Positions 10,232 through 18,377 of a stretch of DNA of 64,000 nucleotides are shown one piece after another (position 1 is the first letter of the stretch; every line of letters starts with the position of its first letter). Location of the stretch: contig JADKIA010000004.1 in assembly GCA_016721465.1 (NCBI GenBank), positions 620,001 to 684,000 on the forward strand, given 5' to 3'. The notes under the pieces were generated by a model. The model was not told the DNA's origin and made no database searches. It saw only the letters and a program-made list of their open reading frames with translations. The position numbers were made by a program, and so were the translations under genes. This stretch comes from Ideonella sp. GTDB taxonomy: Bacteria > Pseudomonadota > Gammaproteobacteria > Burkholderiales > Burkholderiaceae_C.

Positions 10232-11671
10232 TCAGCTCTCCAACACCCAGGTGTCCTTGGTGCCTCCACCCTGGGACGAATTGACCACCAGCGAACCTTC
10301 CTTCAATGCCACGCGGGTGAGACCGCCCGGCACCATCTGCACATGCTTCTTGCCCGACAGCACGAAGGGGCGCAGGTCGATGTGACGAGGCGCGATGCCG
10401 CTTTCCACGAAGGTGGGGCAACTGGACAGGGCCAGCGTGGGTTGCCCGATGTAGTTGCTGGGATTGGCCAGCAGCTGCGCGCGGAATGCCTCGATCTCGT
10501 CCTTGCTGGCGGCCGGCCCGACCAGCATGCCGTAGCCACCGGCGCCGTGCACCTCCTTCACCACCAGCTCGGGCAGGTGGGCCAGCACGTATTTCAGGTC
10601 GTCCGGCTCGCGGCACAGGTAGGTGGGCACGTTCTCGAGGATGGGCTTCTCACCCAGGTAGAACTCGACCATCTTGGGCACGTAGGGGTAGATGGACTTG
10701 TCGTCCGCCACGCCGGTGCCGATGGCATTGCACAGCGTGATGTTGCCGCGGCGGTAGACATCGAGCAGGCCGGCACAGCCCAGCGTGGAATCGGAGCGAA
10801 AGGCCAGCGGGTCCATGAAGTCGTCGTCGACGCGGCGGTAGATCACGTCCACGCGCTTGGGGCCGCGCGTCGTGCGCATGTAGACGAACTGGTCCTTGAC
10901 GAACAGATCCTGCCCTTCCACCAGTTCGATGCCCATCTGCTGGGCCAGGAAGGCGTGCTCGAAGTAGGCACTGTTGTACATGCCGGGCGTGAGCACCACC
11001 ACGTGCGGCTCGTCGGCCGAGGCCGGGGCCACGTCGCGCAGGGTCTCGAGCAGCAGATCGGGGTAGTGCGCCACCGGGGCGACACGGTGCTGCGCAAACA
11101 GCTCAGGGAACAAGCGCATCATCATCTTGCGGTTCTCGAGCATGTAGCTCACACCACTGGGCACCCGCAAGTTGTCCTCGAGCACGTAGTAGTTGCCGCT
11201 GCCGTCCGGTTGGGCAGCACGCACGATGTCGATGCCACTGATGTGCGAGTAGATGCCACCGGGCACGTCCACGCCCTTCATCTCGGGACGGAACTGGCTG
11301 TTGTTCACCACCGCCTCCGTGGGCACGATGCCGGCCTTGAGGATCTCCTGGTCGTGGTAGACGTCGTGGATGAAGCGGTTGAGGGCGGTGACACGCTGCA
11401 CCAGGCCGCGCTGCATGCTGGCCCACTCATCGCTTGGGATGATGCGCGGAATCAGGTCGAAGGGAATCAGGCGTTCGGTGCCCGAGCCGTCTTCGTCCTT
11501 CGCGCCATACACCGCAAAGGTGATGCCCACCCGGCGGAAAATCATCTCGGCCTCGTCGCGCCGCGCCGCCATCAGGTCGCGGGGCTGCCGTGCCAGCCAT
11601 TGGTCGTAGCCCTGGTAATGCTCGCGCACCCATGTGGAGCTGGCGTGCATTTCGTCGAAGCTGGGTTTCAT
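10232..11671 (-). CDS. circularly permuted type 2 ATP-grasp protein
   Basis: 479 residues, stand-alone version of the ATP-grasp half of the fusion gene. Characteristic stretches are MIFRRVGITFAVYG, the IPSDEW region, VLTPGMYNSAYFEHAFLA, YRRVDDDFMDPLAFRSDS, AGGYGMLVGP and MVPGGLTRVALKEGS. Such proteins are predicted amide-bond-forming ligases that use ATP. The start overlaps the comEC stop by four bases (ATGA at 11668-11671), so it is translationally coupled to comEC. With the alpha-E gene directly after it, it forms the unfused counterpart of the fusion gene further downstream; the two copies share motifs but differ clearly in sequence. Confidence 0.92.
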   Translation of the reverse strand: MKPSFDEMHASSTWVREHYQGYDQWLARQPRDLMAARRDEAEMIFRRVGITFAVYGAKDEDGSGTERLIPFDLIPRIIPSDEWASMQRGLVQRVTALNRFIHDVYHDQEILKAGIVPTEAVVNNSQFRPEMKGVDVPGGIYSHISGIDIVRAAQPDGSGNYYVLEDNLRVPSGVSYMLENRKMMMRLFPELFAQHRVAPVAHYPDLLLETLRDVAPASADEPHVVVLTPGMYNSAYFEHAFLAQQMGIELVEGQDLFVKDQFVYMRTTRGPKRVDVIYRRVDDDFMDPLAFRSDSTLGCAGLLDVYRRGNITLCNAIGTGVADDKSIYPYVPKMVEFYLGEKPILENVPTYLCREPDDLKYVLAHLPELVVKEVHGAGGYGMLVGPAASKDEIEAFRAQLLANPSNYIGQPTLALSSCPTFVESGIAPRHIDLRPFVLSGKKHVQMVPGGLTRVALKEGSLVVNSSQGGGTKDTWVLES

Positions 11672-14208
11672 CGTTGATCTTCTCCTCGCACAGGGTTCTT
11701 AGCAACATTCGCACCAGCATTGGCGCCTTCAGGGGCTGAATTCCAGTGCCAATAGCGCCGGCGCACCTCGCGGGTGCAGCTGGTCGCACCATCGTGCCAC
11801 ATCCATGCACCACATCGGTCCGTGCGGACGACCTCGATCTGGCGCGCGTCATAGCGCGCCACCACGTCCGGTGCCGGATGCCCGAAACGGCTGCGGTAGC
11901 CCGCCTGCACCAAGGCCCGTTGCGGACGCACCGCATCCAGGAAAGCCACCGACGACGAGGTGCGGCTGCCGTGGTGGGGCACCAGCAGCCAATGGCTGGA
12001 CAACTCGGCCGCGTGGCGTTGCAGCAGCGCGGTTTCTTGCGCAGCTTCGATGTCACCGGTGAGCAGCAGGCTGCGGCCTTGCGCGTCGGTCACCTTCAGC
12101 ACACAAGACACCGCATTCGGCTTTTGCGCGGCGGCATGCTCGGCAGGCGTTGGATGCAATACGTCGAAACGCACGCCCGCCCACAGCCAGGACTGCCCGT
12201 CCTCGCAGCGGCGGTGCGGCCGCCCTTGCAGGAGCGGATGGTCGTCGGCGAGCGAGCTGCTGGTGTCCAACACCGGCAGCGCCTTGTACAAGCTGGCCGC
12301 ACCGCCCACGTGGTCGATGTCGCGGTGGCTCAGCATCAGCAGGTCGACCTGGTGCTCGCCTCGCGCCCGCAGCAGTGGCAGCAGCACCCGCTGGCCGGCA
12401 TCGCTTTCGCGCGAATACTGCGGGCCGGCGTCGTACACCAGCAGGTGCTCGCGTGTGCGGATGAGCACCGCCGTGCCCTGGCCGATGTCGGCCACCACGG
12501 CGTCGAACTGGCCCTCGGCTGGCCTGGGCGCTGCGGGCCACAGCAGCGGCAGCATCAAGGGCACGGCGGCCGCCCGCAAGCGCCAGGGCCAGGGCATGAC
12601 ACCCAGCAGCGCGCCGGCCAAGCCACTGCACTGTGCCCACAGGGGTGCGGCAGGCACGGCCCAGACCGCCATGGGCCAGGCGGCCAGCCAGCCCAGGCCA
12701 GTCACCAACCACTGCACCACCCAGGCCGCCCCGGTCCAAAGAGGCGCGAAAAGCACGCCGAGCAAGGCCAACGGGGTGATCAGCAAGGTGACCAGCGGGA
12801 TCGCCACCAGGTTGGCCAGAAAGCCCACGATCGACAACTGCTGGAAGAACACCAGCGACAGCGGGGCCAGACCGAGTGTGGCGACGGTCTGCGAGCGCAG
12901 GTGGCCCTGCCACTGGGCTCGAATCCGGTCGCGCCAGCCGGACACGGATCCACCGTCCACGGCCCGGGACCCAGCCCCTTCGGACGCCAGCAACAGGCCC
13001 ACGGCGGCAAAGGACAGCCAGAAGCCGGCCTGCAGCAACGCCCAGGGATCGAACAGCGTGACCACCACGGCGGCCGCGAGCAAGACCAGCGCAAAAGGCC
13101 AGCGCGCGCCCAGGCTGCGCAACAGCACGGTGCAGGCCAGCATCAGCAACGTGCGCTCGGCCGGAACGCCCCAACCGGCCAGCAGGGCATAGGCGGTGGC
13201 CACCGCCAACCCGCCCCAGCGCGCTGCCTGCGGGGCGGGCAGGTGCAACATCAGGCGGGCGCTGCGTCGCCACGCCCACCCCACGCCGGCACCGGCCACC
13301 CACGCGAACATGGTGATGTGCAGGCCGCTGATGCTCATCAGGTGCGCGATGCCGGTGTTGCGGAACAGTTCCCAGTCCTCGCGCTCGATCGCGGCCTGAT
13401 CGCCCACCACCAGCGCAGCGATGATGCCCGCGAGGCGAGGATCGCTCAGGTGGCGCAGGATGGCGTCACGCAAGGCCTGCCGCAGTCGCTCCACCGGGTG
13501 GCCGACCTGGGTGTCCAGACGCTCGGCCGCCGACCACCCCTGCACCACACGAACGTAGCCGTTGGCACGCACCCCCTGCTCCCACCACCAAAGCTCCACG
13601 TCGAAACCTTCGGGGTTCATCGAGCCGTGCGGGCGCTTCAGGCGCACCGGCAAACGCCAGCGCTCGCCGGCGCGCAGTTCGGTGCGCGGGTTGGCCAGCA
13701 AGGCTTCGTCGTGATCGTTGAGGTACCAGCCCAGCGACACCGTGGCGGGCAGCTTCGGGGCGGCTTCGATCGAGGTCGCCTCGGTGGACGCCCGGCCAAG
13801 GCGGCGCGCCGACTCGACCTCGAAGTTGAAGCGGGTGCCCGACGGGCCGGCATGCGGCAGGCTGGCCACCACGCCCGTGAGCAGCAGATCCTGTCCTTCC
13901 AGCGCCGGGTCCAGCGCATCGGCCAGGCGCCCATGCGCCCGCAGATCGGTGGTCGCCGCCCCGAGCAAGCCGGCGGCGGCGACCACGGCGATCCAGATGG
14001 CGCCGCCAGCCAACGCCGATTCGCGCACCCTTCGCCAACTCGCGAGACCACAGGCAACCGCGGCCAATGCGAGCGCGGCCGCCAGCAGCCCGCCGTCCAA
14101 CCGCACAGGCCAGACCTGCGCCTGCTGCAGCTGCCACCCGATGCCCGCCAGCCAGGCCAAACCCGTCAAGGCCAGGCGCCACCCGACATCAAGCCCTGAC
14201 CTGACCAT
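11668..14208 (-). CDS. comEC: ComEC/Rec2 DNA-uptake channel
   Basis: 846 residues, usual length for proteobacterial ComEC. The N-terminus is hydrophobic and followed by the DUF4131 region; the competence domain has many membrane helices and the conserved stretch HLMSISGLHITMFAWVAGA. The C-terminal metallo-beta-lactamase-like domain has the metal-binding SHRDIDHVGG motif and a second His in VPHHGSRTSSS. ComEC carries one DNA strand across the inner membrane during natural transformation. It lies 21 bases after the TPR gene and overlaps the ATP-grasp gene by four bases. The coupling to the ATP-grasp run is unusual for a competence gene and may be only operon packing. Confidence 0.95.
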   Translation of the reverse strand: MVRSGLDVGWRLALTGLAWLAGIGWQLQQAQVWPVRLDGGLLAAALALAAVACGLASWRRVRESALAGGAIWIAVVAAAGLLGAATTDLRAHGRLADALDPALEGQDLLLTGVVASLPHAGPSGTRFNFEVESARRLGRASTEATSIEAAPKLPATVSLGWYLNDHDEALLANPRTELRAGERWRLPVRLKRPHGSMNPEGFDVELWWWEQGVRANGYVRVVQGWSAAERLDTQVGHPVERLRQALRDAILRHLSDPRLAGIIAALVVGDQAAIEREDWELFRNTGIAHLMSISGLHITMFAWVAGAGVGWAWRRSARLMLHLPAPQAARWGGLAVATAYALLAGWGVPAERTLLMLACTVLLRSLGARWPFALVLLAAAVVVTLFDPWALLQAGFWLSFAAVGLLLASEGAGSRAVDGGSVSGWRDRIRAQWQGHLRSQTVATLGLAPLSLVFFQQLSIVGFLANLVAIPLVTLLITPLALLGVLFAPLWTGAAWVVQWLVTGLGWLAAWPMAVWAVPAAPLWAQCSGLAGALLGVMPWPWRLRAAAVPLMLPLLWPAAPRPAEGQFDAVVADIGQGTAVLIRTREHLLVYDAGPQYSRESDAGQRVLLPLLRARGEHQVDLLMLSHRDIDHVGGAASLYKALPVLDTSSSLADDHPLLQGRPHRRCEDGQSWLWAGVRFDVLHPTPAEHAAAQKPNAVSCVLKVTDAQGRSLLLTGDIEAAQETALLQRHAAELSSHWLLVPHHGSRTSSSVAFLDAVRPQRALVQAGYRSRFGHPAPDVVARYDARQIEVVRTDRCGAWMWHDGATSCTREVRRRYWHWNSAPEGANAGANVAKNPVRGEDQR

Positions 14209-14229
14209 CGATGCAGTGTAGGCCGCGGC

Positions 14230-15582
14230 TCAGCCCTTGCGGGGCGTCTGCGCCTGGGCCAACAACAGTGGCCAGCGCGGGTCGTCCCACAGTGGCGTGA
14301 AGCTCGGATCGGCCGGCAGCATCGCCACGTTCGGATCAGCCAGCGTGATCGCCCGCTGCAGATGTTCGAAGGCGCGATCCGGGCGCGAACTGCGTGCGGC
14401 CACGATCGCAAGCACATAGGGCGACAGCGATCCCACGGCTTCGATCGGAGCCATCATCTCATCGGCCTCAGGCTGGCGGCCCATGGCTGCCAGCACGCCG
14501 GCCACGCTGGCGACACAGCCCGGGTAGCCCGGTGCCAGCCCGCAGGCCCGTTGGTAGTGGGCCAGAGAAGCGGCCATGTCGCCGCGCATGAACGCCACGA
14601 GGCCGCGCAAGCCGGTCAGCGGCATGCTGTCGGGCGCGATGTCGTCCATGCCGTCGATCTCGGCCTGGGCGTCGTCGAAACTTCCCTGCAGCAGGCGCAG
14701 ATTGACCATGTGCATGCGCGTGGTGACGTAGTGCGGATCGAGCTGTCGCGCCAGCAGCAGGTGTCGCTCGGCCGTGTCCAGCTCCCCACGAAAGAGCAGG
14801 TGACGCCCATAGGCCGAGTGCACAAAGGCCGAGCCCGGTGCTTCGGCGACGGCGCGCCGAAAGCTGCGCTGTGCCGCCGGCCAGTTGCGCTCGAAGCTGT
14901 GCTCGATCGAGCCCAGCAGCGCATGCGCCTCGGCATGCGTGGGCTCGAGCTTCAGCGCCTGGCGCAGCAGCTCGGCCGCGTGGTCGGCGGCGGCCAGCGG
15001 AGCCTGGTACCAACCCAACGCCAGGTTCAGCCATGCACGACCAGCCCCCACCAGCGCCGGGACAAAGTCCGGTGACTCGCACAGCGCCGCGTTGAAACGC
15101 TCGAGCGCCTGCTCCAGCACCTGCTGCGACAGGCGCTGGCGCAGGAAATGCTGGCCCCGCTCGACCAGGTCGCGGGCCCGACGCGATGATTCGATCACGT
15201 AGGCCGGCTCGGTGCGCGGGAGCATCAGCGGCACATAGCTGCCCACCGGCAACTCGATGCGCAAGGCGCTGTCGCGTCCCTCCGATTTGAAGTAGCGCGC
15301 CAGCCGCCCCCGCAGGCGACGGGTCTCGACGCGAACGATGCTGTCCAGCCGCGGATCGAAGCCGCTCGCCGAACGGCCGAACACCTCGACCGCGATGACG
15401 CTCTCCTTGAGCGACGCGGTGTCCTTGGCCTGCGCGCGTTCGACCAGGTGCCGCAGCAGGACACGGTGGCGCGGCGAGGCCTTGAAGGCCCGGCTGTGCT
15501 CGATGCCCGCCAAGACGCCCGCCAAGACGCCCTCTGCTTGTGCGGCCAGCGGGTCTTGGTGGTCGGGTGGATGGGACGTCAT
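14230..15582 (-). CDS. TPR protein with putative winged-helix-like N-terminus
   Basis: 450 residues from the ATG at 15582. The first 115 residues carry a pattern I recognise from a family of TPR regulators: VEVFGRSASGFDPRLDSIVR, then VETRRLRGRLARYF and IELPVGSYVP. This is a predicted winged-helix-like module, sometimes fused to adenylate-cyclase or TPR domains. The rest (about 120-440) is a helical tetratricopeptide array. An upstream Met (15645) exists in frame, but the intervening residues are Arg/Pro-rich and I do not trust them; no strong ribosome site favours either start. First gene of the run leading into comEC, so it may regulate that operon; this is inference. It is divergent from the VPLPA-CTERM gene across a 166-base gap. 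Confidence 0.75.
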   Translation of the reverse strand: MTSHPPDHQDPLAAQAEGVLAGVLAGIEHSRAFKASPRHRVLLRHLVERAQAKDTASLKESVIAVEVFGRSASGFDPRLDSIVRVETRRLRGRLARYFKSEGRDSALRIELPVGSYVPLMLPRTEPAYVIESSRRARDLVERGQHFLRQRLSQQVLEQALERFNAALCESPDFVPALVGAGRAWLNLALGWYQAPLAAADHAAELLRQALKLEPTHAEAHALLGSIEHSFERNWPAAQRSFRRAVAEAPGSAFVHSAYGRHLLFRGELDTAERHLLLARQLDPHYVTTRMHMVNLRLLQGSFDDAQAEIDGMDDIAPDSMPLTGLRGLVAFMRGDMAASLAHYQRACGLAPGYPGCVASVAGVLAAMGRQPEADEMMAPIEAVGSLSPYVLAIVAARSSRPDRAFEHLQRAITLADPNVAMLPADPSFTPLWDDPRWPLLLAQAQTPRKG

Positions 15583-15748
15583 GGGCCGTTGCCGGGATGT
15601 GTCGCACTCTAAGGGATCACCGGGCGGCGCGCACGGCCTGCGCATGTCACCTGCATGTCACCTGCCCGCGCCACCCGGTGACGCCGATCCACGCGACGAT
15701 GGCGGCCATCCACCTGCACCCGCTGCCATTGCTCAAAGGGAACCTGCC

Positions 15749-17203
15749 ATGACCCACCGTTTCGCACTGCCCACTGCACGCCACAGCCGCCAAGCACTGG
15801 CCGGCGTTTCGCTGGCCTGTCTGCTCGCCGCCAGCCAGGCCCAGATCGTGACCATCGGGCCGAACCCGCAAGCCCTGCCGGGTTGCCCATTCTCGGGCCA
15901 GGGCTACCTGTGTGTGGTCGAAGGCGCGGCCCAGGTGCTCGGGCCGGTGGGCAGCTTCGACGAGGTCCGCCTCGGCCAGCTCAGCTCGGGCTACAACAAC
16001 GGCGGCGGCCTGGTGATCGGCAGCGGCGCCTTGCTCAACCTCAATGGCGCCACCAACCCGGCCGCAATGGTCGTGGGGGCCGACGTGGGCCGGGCCGGCT
16101 CGTTGAGTGTGGTCGACGGTGGGCAATTGAACATCAACGCCCAGAACGGGCCGGGCGGGCTGCTGCTGGGCCTGTTCGCCGCCCCGAACGACGCCCCACT
16201 CGGACTGGGCGGCACACCCCAGGCATCGACCACGGCGTTCATCGCCAACGGCGGCGCGGTGAGCGTCACCAAGCAAGGCGGTGCCGGCATTTCCGCCGCG
16301 GTGGGCGTGGGCTACGGGCTGGGATCGAACAGCTCACTGGTGCTGGATGGCGGCATCGGCGGATTTGGCAGCGCAGCTCTGGGCGCCACGTTGACCACCG
16401 GCGGCAACCTGTCGATCGGTCGCCAAGGCACCGGAGCGGTGGACTTGTTCCGCAACGCCACCGTCAATGCCAACACGGTCTATGTCGCCTCGTTCGGCCC
16501 GACGGGCCATGGCATCCTGGGCGTGGGCTACCAATCGACGCTGAACGCCGGTGCGGTGTACGCCGGCATCGGCCTGAACGGGCTCACCGGCCAGGCCGAC
16601 CCGAACAGCAGCGCGCATGGCACCGCCTGGGTCGACGTCGGCCAGTTCGGCTTCCTCAACGGCGCGCTCATCTTGGGCACGGGTGGCACGCTCACCGGCT
16701 ACGGCCACGTGGGCAGCCTGAGCAACTACGGCGGGGTCATCGGCCCGGGCCATTCGCCAGGCACGCTCACCATCGACGGCGCCTACACCGATGTCGGCGG
16801 TCACCTGGAGATCGAGTTCGGCCTGAGCGGCCAGGACCTGCTGGTCGTCAACGGCCCGGTGTCGATGAACGGCACCAACATCGACTTCCATTTCATCGAG
16901 GGCTTCGTGCCGCAGGCCGGATTCCGCTTCGACTTCCTGAACTCGAAGCAGGTGTTGGCGGACTTGCAGAACCTGCATTTCAGCTACACCGGCCTGGCCG
17001 CCGGTCTCGACTTCGTGGTGGAGACCGGCGCCGATGGCGTGTTGACCTTCATCGCCCGCAACGCCGGCGTGGCGCTGCCTCTGCCCGCGACGCTGCCCCT
17101 GGCCTTGCTGGGGCTGGCCGGGGTTGGCTGGTCTCGGCGTCGTTCCATGGCCGACGGCCGGCCCAGCCGCGGATCCAGCATGACTGGCCTCCTGGCCACG
17201 TGA
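15749..17203 (+). CDS. exported surface protein with VPLPA/PEP-CTERM-type C-terminus
   Basis: 484 residues. A signal peptide ends about residue 31 (LLAASQA|Q). The body is Gly/Asn-rich with repeated short units (GGLVIGSGALLNLNGA, GSLSVVDGGQLNI, GSLSNYGGVIGPGHSPGTL) as in beta-helix adhesins and autotransporter-like passengers. Near the end comes LPLPATLPLALLGLAGVGW then an Arg cluster, which matches the VPLPA-CTERM form of the exosortase sorting signal. Such proteins are thought to be cut and anchored or released with exopolysaccharide. About 18 residues follow the Arg cluster, longer than usual. The start is supported by AAAGGGA at 15735-15741. No exosortase gene is in the window. Confidence 0.8.
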   Translation: MTHRFALPTARHSRQALAGVSLACLLAASQAQIVTIGPNPQALPGCPFSGQGYLCVVEGAAQVLGPVGSFDEVRLGQLSSGYNNGGGLVIGSGALLNLNGATNPAAMVVGADVGRAGSLSVVDGGQLNINAQNGPGGLLLGLFAAPNDAPLGLGGTPQASTTAFIANGGAVSVTKQGGAGISAAVGVGYGLGSNSSLVLDGGIGGFGSAALGATLTTGGNLSIGRQGTGAVDLFRNATVNANTVYVASFGPTGHGILGVGYQSTLNAGAVYAGIGLNGLTGQADPNSSAHGTAWVDVGQFGFLNGALILGTGGTLTGYGHVGSLSNYGGVIGPGHSPGTLTIDGAYTDVGGHLEIEFGLSGQDLLVVNGPVSMNGTNIDFHFIEGFVPQAGFRFDFLNSKQVLADLQNLHFSYTGLAAGLDFVVETGADGVLTFIARNAGVALPLPATLPLALLGLAGVGWSRRRSMADGRPSRGSSMTGLLAT

Positions 17204-17226
17204 GGCGGGCGCGGGCGCGGTAGGAT

Positions 17227-17293
17227 GCCGGCCCGTCCCCTGTGCTCGCGGTGCCCCTGGAGGGGGTTGAACCGTGCATCGGAACGGGCCGGC
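17227..17293 (+). promoter_or_regulatory. folded leader upstream of the RidA-family gene
   Basis: A perfect 10-base inverted repeat (17227-17236 with 17284-17293) encloses a second 6-pair helix (17247-17252 with 17271-17276, one G-U pair) and an apical hairpin (17254-17257 with 17262-17265, loop TGGA). The ribosome site GAAAGG at 17302-17307 lies just after it. No T-run follows, so it is not a simple terminator. It does not match a riboswitch class I can name. A -10-like TAGGAT at 17221 sits so close that transcription starting there would cut into the outer stem, so the leader would need a promoter further up. Confidence 0.4.
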
Positions 17294-17316
17294 AAATCCT
17301 TGAAAGGCACCGTCCC

Positions 17317-17772
17317 ATGTCCGTCTACGACAAGCTCGCCCAGTTGGGCATCACCCTGCCCCCGGTGGCCACCCCCGCGGCCGCCTATGTGCCCTTCGTG
17401 CGCACGGGCAACCTGGTGTTCGTGTCCGGCCACATTGCCAAGAAGGACGGCAAGGCCTGGGTGGGCCAACTCGGCCTGACCATGACCACCGACGAGGGCA
17501 AGGCCGCCGCGCGCGCGATTGCGATCGATCTGATGGGCACGCTGCATGCTGCGGTGGGCGATCTGAACAAGGTCAAGCGCATCGTCAAGCTGATGAGCCT
17601 GGTGAACAGCACCGCCACCTTCACCGAGCAGCACCTGGTGACCAACGGCGCGTCCGAGCTGGTGGGTGAGGTGTTCGGCACCCAGGGCGCGCATGCCCGC
17701 AGTGCCTTTGGCGTGGCGCAGATCCCGATGGGCGCCTGCGTCGAGATCGAGTTGATCGCCGAAGTGGAATGA
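17317..17772 (+). CDS. RidA (YjgF/YER057c) family protein
   Basis: 151 residues, about 20 longer than classic RidA, like a common proteobacterial subgroup. Typical stretches are LVFVSGHIAKKDGKAWVGQL, then the C-terminal ARSAFGVAQIPMGACVEIEL, which keeps the arginine that in RidA holds the substrate carboxylate. RidA removes reactive 2-aminoacrylate and related imines made by PLP enzymes; whether this subgroup member has the same substrate is not certain. Cytoplasmic, probably trimeric. The ATG at 17317 has GAAAGG nine bases upstream. dsbB follows after 55 bases. Confidence 0.9.
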   Translation: MSVYDKLAQLGITLPPVATPAAAYVPFVRTGNLVFVSGHIAKKDGKAWVGQLGLTMTTDEGKAAARAIAIDLMGTLHAAVGDLNKVKRIVKLMSLVNSTATFTEQHLVTNGASELVGEVFGTQGAHARSAFGVAQIPMGACVEIELIAEVE

Positions 17773-17827
17773 GCCGCCGGGCCGCTGCCAAGGCGAATGG
17801 CGCAGTGCGACGCACGGAGGTTTTCTG

Positions 17828-18307
17828 ATGAGCCTCGAGCGAGCGGACGCGCTGCTGGGGGCTTCGCTGATCATCGCGCTGGCCGCGGTGGGCAGCGCGC
17901 TGGTGTCGCAACACGTCTACGACATCATGCCCTGCCCCTGGTGCGCGCTGCAGCGGCTGCTCTTCGTGCTGGTCGCGCTGGCGGCGGGCTTGGGCCTGCT
18001 CTGGCGCTCGCGCCTGGGCGGACGTGTGGGTGCGCTGCTGGGCCTGGTGTTGGCCGACCTGGGCGTGATCACCGCGCTGTGGCAGCATTTCGTGGCGGCC
18101 CAGTCGGCATCCTGCAACCTCACGTTCGCCGACCGCGTGATGAGCGCCACCGGTCTGGACGCTGCGTGGCCACAGGTGTTCGCCGCCTACGCCTCCTGCG
18201 CCGAGGCCAAGGTCACCCTGATGGGCGTGCCCTACGAGTTCGGCAGCCTGGCGCTGTTCGTGCTGATCAACGCGCTGCTGCTGCTGGCCCTGGTCAAGCC
18301 TCGCTGA
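17828..18307 (+). CDS. dsbB: disulfide bond formation protein DsbB
   Basis: 159 residues with four predicted membrane helices. The first periplasmic pair is Cys36-Cys39 (MPCPWCALQR; the usual motif is CVLC, CPWC being common in Betaproteobacteria). The second pair is Cys96 and Cys124. DsbB reoxidises DsbA in the periplasm and hands electrons to ubiquinone in the inner membrane. An excellent ribosome site ACGGAGG precedes the ATG. A ubiquinone-type monooxygenase gene follows, but a functional link between them is only suggestive. Confidence 0.95.
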   Translation: MSLERADALLGASLIIALAAVGSALVSQHVYDIMPCPWCALQRLLFVLVALAAGLGLLWRSRLGGRVGALLGLVLADLGVITALWQHFVAAQSASCNLTFADRVMSATGLDAAWPQVFAAYASCAEAKVTLMGVPYEFGSLALFVLINALLLLALVKPR

Positions 18308-18377
18308 TCGTGCGCCACGGCCGACTGCCGTGATGCGCATCAAGGTGCTTCAGGGGTGGGCTGGGCATCATCCGCCG

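Noticed and set aside
17221..17226. TAGGAT as a promoter for the RidA-family gene
   Set aside because: Only four of six matches, no -35 in place, and it would delete part of the strong stem; kept only as a caveat.
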